Positions 8,363-11,564 of a stretch of 11,564 nucleotides of DNA are shown here, piece after piece. Location of the stretch: assembly GCA_030616165.1 (NCBI GenBank), contig JAUWXV010000111.1, positions 1 through 11,564 of the forward strand, read 5' to 3'. The notes beneath the pieces are model-generated. The model worked only from the letters and a program-made list of their open reading frames with translations, was not told the DNA's origin and ran no database searches. Each line of letters begins with the position of its first letter. Positions within the stretch are counted from its first letter, which is position 1. This DNA is from a bacterium (lineage in GTDB: Bacteria; SM23-31; JAUVVT01). The position numbers and the translations under genes are program-made.

Positions 8363-9214
8363 TTACACCTCCTCCCTTACAGTGGATATAACCAATTCAT
8401 CTTTTTTGATAATTTTTTCAATGGGAATTATCGATGTTGGACAGCTGCTCCAGCATATACCACATCCTGTGCAGAGATCAGTATTTACATAGCGTGGTTT
8501 TTTGTGTACTTTTACTTTAAAATTTCCAATATAACCAGAGACTTCTTTTACTTCACTGTAAGACATTATTTTGATATTTTTATTTTGTCCTACAGCACTC
8601 ATTTTGGGAGTCAATATACATGCAGCACAGTCAAGTGTTGGAAAAGTCTTATCCAGTTCAGCCATCCGTCCCCCGATAGATGGCTCCTTTTCCACAAGAT
8701 AAACTTTTCTTCCTGCATCAGCAAGCCTCAATGCCGCCTCTATACCGGTTATCCCTCCTCCAATGATAAGGACATCCGGATTTACAGGAACTTTTTTAAC
8801 TTCAAGCGGCTCCTGAAAAGCAACTCTTTTTACTGCTGCTGCTACTATCTTTCTTGCCTTTTCTGTTGCTAATGTGGAATCTTTTGTTACCCAGGAACAG
8901 TGTTCTCTGATATTCGCCATCTGAAAAAGATAAGGATTTAATCCGGCACTTTCACAAACGCCTCTGAAAGTATGTTCGTGCAGTGTTGGAGAGCAGGAAG
9001 ATACAACTACACGATTTAGTTCCTTATCTTTAATATCTTTCCTTATCATCTCCTGACCGGGCTCAGAACACATGTATTTATAATCTCCACATATAACTAC
9101 ATTATCAAGTCCAGATATAAATTTTACAAGATTATTTATATTAACCTTCCCAGCTATATTAGTCCCACAGTGACAAACATAAACTCCAATTCTCAACTCG
9201 TCACTATTATTCAT
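8363..9214 (-). CDS. hdrA: HdrA, N-terminal half only (FAD-binding motif and first ferredoxin cluster)
   Basis: Flavin subunit of heterodisulfide reductase, but only its first half: 283 residues against roughly 650-670 for a full HdrA. The N-terminal iron-sulfur domain is present (VYVCHCGTNI with Cys14/Cys16, MCSEPGQ with Cys49, SCSPTLHEHTFRG with Cys74). The FAD Rossmann motif VLIIGGGITGIEAALRLADAG follows (GGGITG at 152-157), then GGRMAELDKTFPTLDCAACI (Cys196, Cys199) and one [4Fe-4S] site LCTGCGICWSSCP (Cys248/251/254/258). The protein stops about 25 residues later, where normal HdrA continues into the second inserted cluster and the rest of the FAD fold. That continuation is found in the gene at 2886-4631. 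The start chosen is the ATG at 9214, because GGAGGG (9227-9222) sits 7 bases before it; the TTG at 9229 would overlap this site. The stop is clean and followed within 1 base by nuoE, so this is not simple truncation at a damaged end. Confidence 0.9.
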   Translation of the reverse strand: MNNSDELRIGVYVCHCGTNIAGKVNINNLVKFISGLDNVVICGDYKYMCSEPGQEMIRKDIKDKELNRVVVSSCSPTLHEHTFRGVCESAGLNPYLFQMANIREHCSWVTKDSTLATEKARKIVAAAVKRVAFQEPLEVKKVPVNPDVLIIGGGITGIEAALRLADAGRKVYLVEKEPSIGGRMAELDKTFPTLDCAACILTPKMSAVGQNKNIKIMSYSEVKEVSGYIGNFKVKVHKKPRYVNTDLCTGCGICWSSCPTSIIPIEKIIKKDELVISTVREEV

Positions 9215-9221
9215 AAAAACT

Positions 9222-9227
9222 CCCTCC
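9222..9227 (-). promoter_or_regulatory. Ribosome binding site that fixes the hdrA start
   Basis: GGAGGG lies 7 bases before the ATG at 9214-9212. An in-frame TTG at 9229 would extend the protein by five residues, but it overlaps this site and has nothing like it upstream, so the ATG is the better start. Confidence 0.8.
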
Positions 9228-9251
9228 AAATTTTAACACAGATAAAGAATG

Positions 9252-9289
9252 AAAATACAAAATATAAGTAAAAAATACAAATTATAAGT
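9252..9289. repeat. Two tandem 18-base AT-rich repeats, 20-base period, in the hdrB-hdrA gap
   Basis: Two copies (9252-9269 and 9272-9289) match at 17 of 18 bases, reading AAAATACAAAATATAAGT and AAAATACAAATTATAAGT on the plus strand. They lie in the 107-base gap between the hdrB stop and the hdrA start, the longest gap inside the operon. A 20-base period is near two helical turns, so a protein-binding role is possible. Local duplication in AT-rich DNA is equally likely. No convincing terminator or promoter is seen in this gap. Confidence 0.5.
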
Positions 9290-9321
9290 TCGCTTTTTTA
9301 ATTCGTGTAATCTGTAAGTTA

Positions 9322-10188
9322 TCAGGCCACTTCCAGAAGAGTCTTTAAACTTATTATTGATCTGTTCAGCCCTAATTTTTCTCTTGGTAAACCGAATGCA
9401 ATACCCATAATCTGGGAAAAATAGAGTACCGGAATTGAAAAAGAAGATTTATATTGTTTATTGATTTTAGATTGGTAACATTCCAAATTGAATTGACACA
9501 GTGGACAGACTGTAGTGACACAGTTTGCTCCTCTAACTTGAGCCTCGTATAGCAAGATATAATTTAATCTTAATCCAACATCTTCAATAGTCCCGGTAAG
9601 AGACCCACCACAACATCGAGTCTTAAAAGGATGGTCAACAACCTCTGCACCCAATGCGTTCATAATATTATCGAGGGACATCGGGTATCGGGGGTCATCA
9701 AAATCTGGATATGGTCTTACAATTTGACAACCATAATAACAAAACACTTTCCACCCATTTAGGGGCTTTTTTACCCTCTTTTTGATATCTTCTATCATAC
9801 TATCATTGGTTAACAATTCGAGAGGATGCTTTACTTTAACTTTTCCATTATATTCCATACCCGCTGATTTTAAAGCATCAAGAATCTTTTTGCCGATCTG
9901 GTCATATTTTTTAATATAATCATCTGCCTTTTTAAGCACAAGATAACAGGCACTACAGGGTGTAATCAGGTCAGATTTATTATTTTTTTCTGCTAAAGAT
10001 AAATTTCTCGCAGCTAATGCAAAAGCCTTCAATTCATTTATTGACATATAAGTTGTAGCACCACAGCAGTTCCAATCTTCAATTTCGTTAAGTTCAATAT
10101 TCAACTCTTTAAGAGTGTTAATCAATGATTCTTCATAATGTTTTCCAGTTCCCTTCACCGAACATCCGGGATAATAATTATATTCCAT
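9322..10188 (-). CDS. hdrB: Heterodisulfide reductase subunit B (two CCG domains)
   Basis: Catalytic subunit of the Hdr family; in methanogens it reduces the CoM-S-S-CoB disulfide using two non-cubane [4Fe-4S] clusters. The 288-residue protein contains both CCG cysteine sets in full: Cys9, Cys41-Cys42 and Cys78/Cys81 (YYPGCSVKG, WNCCGATT, TPCSAC), then Cys154, Cys192-Cys193 and Cys228/Cys231 (YYGCQIVRPYP, RCCGGSLTGT, VCPLCQ). Spacing and length match canonical HdrB, so a functional disulfide-type active site is expected. The physiological substrate in a bacterium is unknown. It follows hdrC by 5 bases, and its Shine-Dalgarno site (GAGGAG) overlaps the end of hdrC. The protein is soluble, with no membrane segment seen. 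Confidence 0.96.
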   Translation of the reverse strand: MEYNYYPGCSVKGTGKHYEESLINTLKELNIELNEIEDWNCCGATTYMSINELKAFALAARNLSLAEKNNKSDLITPCSACYLVLKKADDYIKKYDQIGKKILDALKSAGMEYNGKVKVKHPLELLTNDSMIEDIKKRVKKPLNGWKVFCYYGCQIVRPYPDFDDPRYPMSLDNIMNALGAEVVDHPFKTRCCGGSLTGTIEDVGLRLNYILLYEAQVRGANCVTTVCPLCQFNLECYQSKINKQYKSSFSIPVLYFSQIMGIAFGLPREKLGLNRSIISLKTLLEVA

Positions 10189-10193
10189 AATAT

Positions 10194-10763
10194 TTACTCC
10201 TCAATGGAATTTAAAATAGTTTTGAGTTGTTTTATATTTTTAATAGCATCAGATTTAAAATTCATCCTTCCAGTTTTAATCAGCTTCAGTCCAAGAGAAG
10301 CCATACCAAAAAATTTTAAAGGATTCGTTTTCAAAAGAAGTTTAAAAACCAGGTTGATTTCGGTATTTCTTCCTTTCTTACTTACCATATTAAAAAACTC
10401 CTTCGAAAGGACAGAAATAGGAAACCTTTTTGGATATTTTTTATTTTCAATGGCTTTCTGTTTCAAAATATACATTAGGTCAGTCACTTTAATATTCATA
10501 GGACATTGAATAGTACAAGTATAACACGACGAGCATAACCAGATAGTAAAACTCTTGAGTACTTCATCTTTGAATCCTGCTTTTATCATTGCTATAAGCC
10601 TTCTTGGTGTATAATCCATATATATACTCAAAGGACAGGACCCACTGCACATTCCGCATTGGATACATTGTTCCACATTTTCACCTCCAGGTGTTGATAC
10701 AATCCACCTCCAAAAACTGTCATCCAGTTCTTTCTCATATTTAATCCTTTTGTTTATCTCCAT
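10194..10763 (-). CDS. hdrC: Heterodisulfide reductase subunit C (two [4Fe-4S] ferredoxin)
   Basis: Electron-transfer subunit linking HdrA to HdrB. The protein has 189 residues, a normal length for HdrC. Two [4Fe-4S] sites are seen: QCIQCGMCSGSCP (Cys33/36/39/43) and WLCSSCYTCTIQCP (Cys77/80/83/87). Between them is the family segment DYTPRRLIAMIKAGF. The C-terminal part (about 90-189) is lysine-rich and helical-looking, and no membrane-spanning segment is evident, so this is the soluble HdrC rather than the membrane HdrDE type. It is the first gene of the operon: GGAGG (10772-10768) lies 4 bases before the ATG, and the sigma-54 promoter is about 70 bases further upstream. Confidence 0.95.
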   Translation of the reverse strand: MEINKRIKYEKELDDSFWRWIVSTPGGENVEQCIQCGMCSGSCPLSIYMDYTPRRLIAMIKAGFKDEVLKSFTIWLCSSCYTCTIQCPMNIKVTDLMYILKQKAIENKKYPKRFPISVLSKEFFNMVSKKGRNTEINLVFKLLLKTNPLKFFGMASLGLKLIKTGRMNFKSDAIKNIKQLKTILNSIEE

Positions 10764-10835
10764 TAATCCTCCAATGTGAATTTTATTATTAAACTATTAT
10801 TAAATAAATAATTAACTTTTATCAAATATGATAAT

Positions 10836-10851
10836 AGCAATTTTTATACCA
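10836..10851 (-). promoter_or_regulatory. Sigma-54 (-24/-12) promoter of the hdr-nuo-mvh operon
   Basis: On the minus strand the sequence reads TGGTATAAAAATTGCT. It contains the invariant GG and GC doublets separated by exactly 10 bases, with the consensus TGG at -24 and the full TTGCT at -12. It is the only GG-N10-GC match for this strand in the spacer. Transcription would start near 10825, giving a leader of about 60 bases before hdrC. The gene immediately upstream encodes a sigma-54-dependent activator, which supports the call independently. Confidence 0.75.
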
Positions 10852-10909
10852 AAAATAAAAATTTTTTAATTAAATCTCATAAATGTAAGTAATTGTTAAA
10901 TAAGAATTA

Positions 10910-10927
10910 ATATGCATGATAGCATAT
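10910..10927. promoter_or_regulatory. Dyad ATATGC-N6-GCATAT, candidate upstream activator site
   Basis: A perfect inverted repeat with 6-base arms and a 6-base spacer, centred about 93 bases upstream of the predicted transcription start. That distance and the symmetry suit a dimeric Fis-type helix-turn-helix activator acting on a sigma-54 promoter. The presence of G and C in the arms makes it stand out from the surrounding AT-rich DNA. Only one copy is seen, so the assignment is tentative. Confidence 0.4.
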
Positions 10928-11029
10928 GGGATAAAAACTAAAAATGACTTTATAAGGCAAGTGTATATTTCTTTTATATGGAAAAATAGTTAATTAAGCG
11001 TAAGTAAAATAATACCAATTAGTTGTTTT

Positions 11030-11067
11030 TGTATATAATAAATATACATAGTATATATATTTTATAC
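11030..11067. repeat. Pair of AT-rich dyads 20 bases apart, next to the activator stop
   Basis: The first dyad is TGTATAT-N5-ATATACA (11030-11048). The second is GTATA-N7-TATAC (11051-11067), ending 1 base before the activator stop codon. Their centres are 20 bases apart, so they would lie on the same face of the helix, about 215-235 bases upstream of the predicted start. They could be secondary activator sites or chance symmetry in AT-rich DNA. Confidence 0.25.
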
Positions 11068-11068
11068 A

Positions 11069-11564
11069 TCAAATATATTTTTTAATATTAATTTCATTTT
11101 TCTTCATCATAGCCTGAAAATTAGTTCTCTGCATTCCAGCATTTTTTGCTGCTTTTGTTATATTCCAGTTATTTCTTTTCAATGATTCTAATAAAAAATT
11201 TTTCTCTATTTCTTTATATAATTTTTCTTTTGTAATCCTTTTCATATGTTTCAGTTCAGAATTACTCTTCGGGACTCCTCTTATTATTTCTATATTGCGA
11301 TATATATTTGGTGGTAAATTTTTAGAATGGATTGCATTTCCATCATTAGTAACTATCAATCTTTCAATAATATTTTCAAGTTCTCGGACATTTCCTGGCC
11401 ATTCATATTCTGTAAAAAGTTTCATGGTATCGGGAGAAATATATTTTATCTTCTTTCCAACTTTCTTATTAAATTTATCAATAAAGTGATAAACTAATAG
11501 TGGTATATCAGATTTTCGCTCCTTTAATGGTGGAATTACTATTGGAACGATATTTAATCTATAA
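11069..11564 (-). CDS. Sigma-54-dependent transcriptional activator (NtrC family), C-terminal part
   Basis: The visible 164 residues are the end of an enhancer-binding protein whose start lies beyond the window; the frame is open to the window edge. It begins in the AAA+ ATPase domain with YRLNIVPIVIPPLKERKSDI, then LLVYHFIDKFNKK, and the family hallmark YEWPGNVRELENIIERL. After a short linker comes a Fis-type helix-turn-helix: FLLESLKRNNWNITKAAKNA followed by GMQRTNFQAMMKK. An internal ATG at 11425 should not be taken as the start, since the conserved AAA+ sequence continues upstream of it. The sensory domain is outside the window, so the signal is unknown. Position and orientation, directly upstream of a sigma-54 promoter, suggest that it controls the redox operon. 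Confidence 0.93.
   Translation of the reverse strand, partial: YRLNIVPIVIPPLKERKSDIPLLVYHFIDKFNKKVGKKIKYISPDTMKLFTEYEWPGNVRELENIIERLIVTNDGNAIHSKNLPPNIYRNIEIIRGVPKSNSELKHMKRITKEKLYKEIEKNFLLESLKRNNWNITKAAKNAGMQRTNFQAMMKKNEINIKKYI

Larger units (their letters stand above)
10764..11068. other. 305-base regulatory spacer between the activator gene and hdrC
   Basis: Very AT-rich non-coding stretch with no open frame that looks like a gene on either strand and no RNA gene recognised. It holds the single GG-N10-GC promoter match for the operon, a 6+6 dyad about 60-70 bases upstream of that match, and two overlapping-period AT dyads next to the end of the activator gene. No GC-rich terminator hairpin is seen after the activator gene, so some read-through into hdrC is possible. 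Confidence 0.6.

Noticed and set aside
8363-9214. hdrA N-terminal half as a pseudogene produced by a frameshift.
   Set aside because: The missing half does not follow in another frame. It is in an intact gene 3.7 kb away, and nuoE starts 1 base after the stop with a strong ribosome site.
9215-9229. TTG at 9229 as the hdrA start, adding five residues.
   Set aside because: The TTG overlaps the GGAGGG that is the ribosome site for the ATG at 9214, and it has no site of its own.
9255-9284. Sigma-70 promoter TTGTAT-N17-TATTTT on the minus strand before hdrA.
   Set aside because: Only 3 of 6 and 4 of 6 consensus bases match, which is expected by chance in such AT-rich repeats.
11069-11425. A separate 118-residue Fis-like protein starting at the ATG at 11425.
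   Set aside because: The same frame continues upstream to the window edge with conserved AAA+ sequence (YRLNIVPIVIPPLKERKSDI), so it is the tail of a larger activator.

Overview
The window is one continuous minus-strand redox operon, plus the end of its likely regulator. The DNA is AT-rich (mid-30s % GC by eye). Clear Shine-Dalgarno sites, an NtrC-type sigma-54 activator and a matching -24/-12 promoter point to a bacterium. Every enzyme is an oxygen-sensitive iron-sulfur or flavin protein, so the host is most likely a strict anaerobe living on H2, fermentation, acetogenesis or sulfur metabolism. I cannot name the phylum from this sequence.

Layout in transcription order (high to low coordinate): 11564-11069, C-terminal end of a sigma-54 activator; 11068-10764, a 305-base spacer with one good sigma-54 promoter (10851-10836) and dyad symmetries that could be activator sites; 10763-10194, hdrC; 10188-9322, hdrB; 9214-8363, an N-terminal half of HdrA; 8361-7909, a NuoE/HydC-type [2Fe-2S] protein; 7899-4711, a NuoF-GltD fusion of 1062 residues; 4631-2886, a NuoG-type ferredoxin fused to the C-terminal half of HdrA; 2837-2394, mvhD; 2392-1424, the [NiFe]-hydrogenase small subunit mvhG; 1419-1, the large subunit mvhA, which runs off the window. 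Gaps are mostly 1-9 bases. Three are longer: 107 bases (hdrB/hdrA), 79 bases (nuoF/hdrA-C) and 48 bases (hdrA-C/mvhD).

How the parts could work together (inference from families): MvhAG oxidises or makes H2 and passes electrons through MvhD to HdrA. In methanogens HdrA holds the bifurcating FAD and splits electrons between ferredoxin and HdrBC, which reduces a disulfide. Here a NuoE/NuoF/NuoG-like set (the HydABC family) and a GltD/NfnL-like NAD(P)H flavoprotein are built into the same operon. H2, NADH, NADPH, ferredoxin and a disulfide or other thiol acceptor may therefore all meet in one complex.

The most unusual point is that HdrA is divided between two genes 3.7 kb apart. The break falls inside the inserted ferredoxin domain. 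Both halves carry the conserved blocks of their part, and together they add up to about one normal HdrA length. The C-terminal half has gained a NuoG-type ferredoxin module, and the genes for the partner NuoE and NuoF-like subunits lie between the halves.
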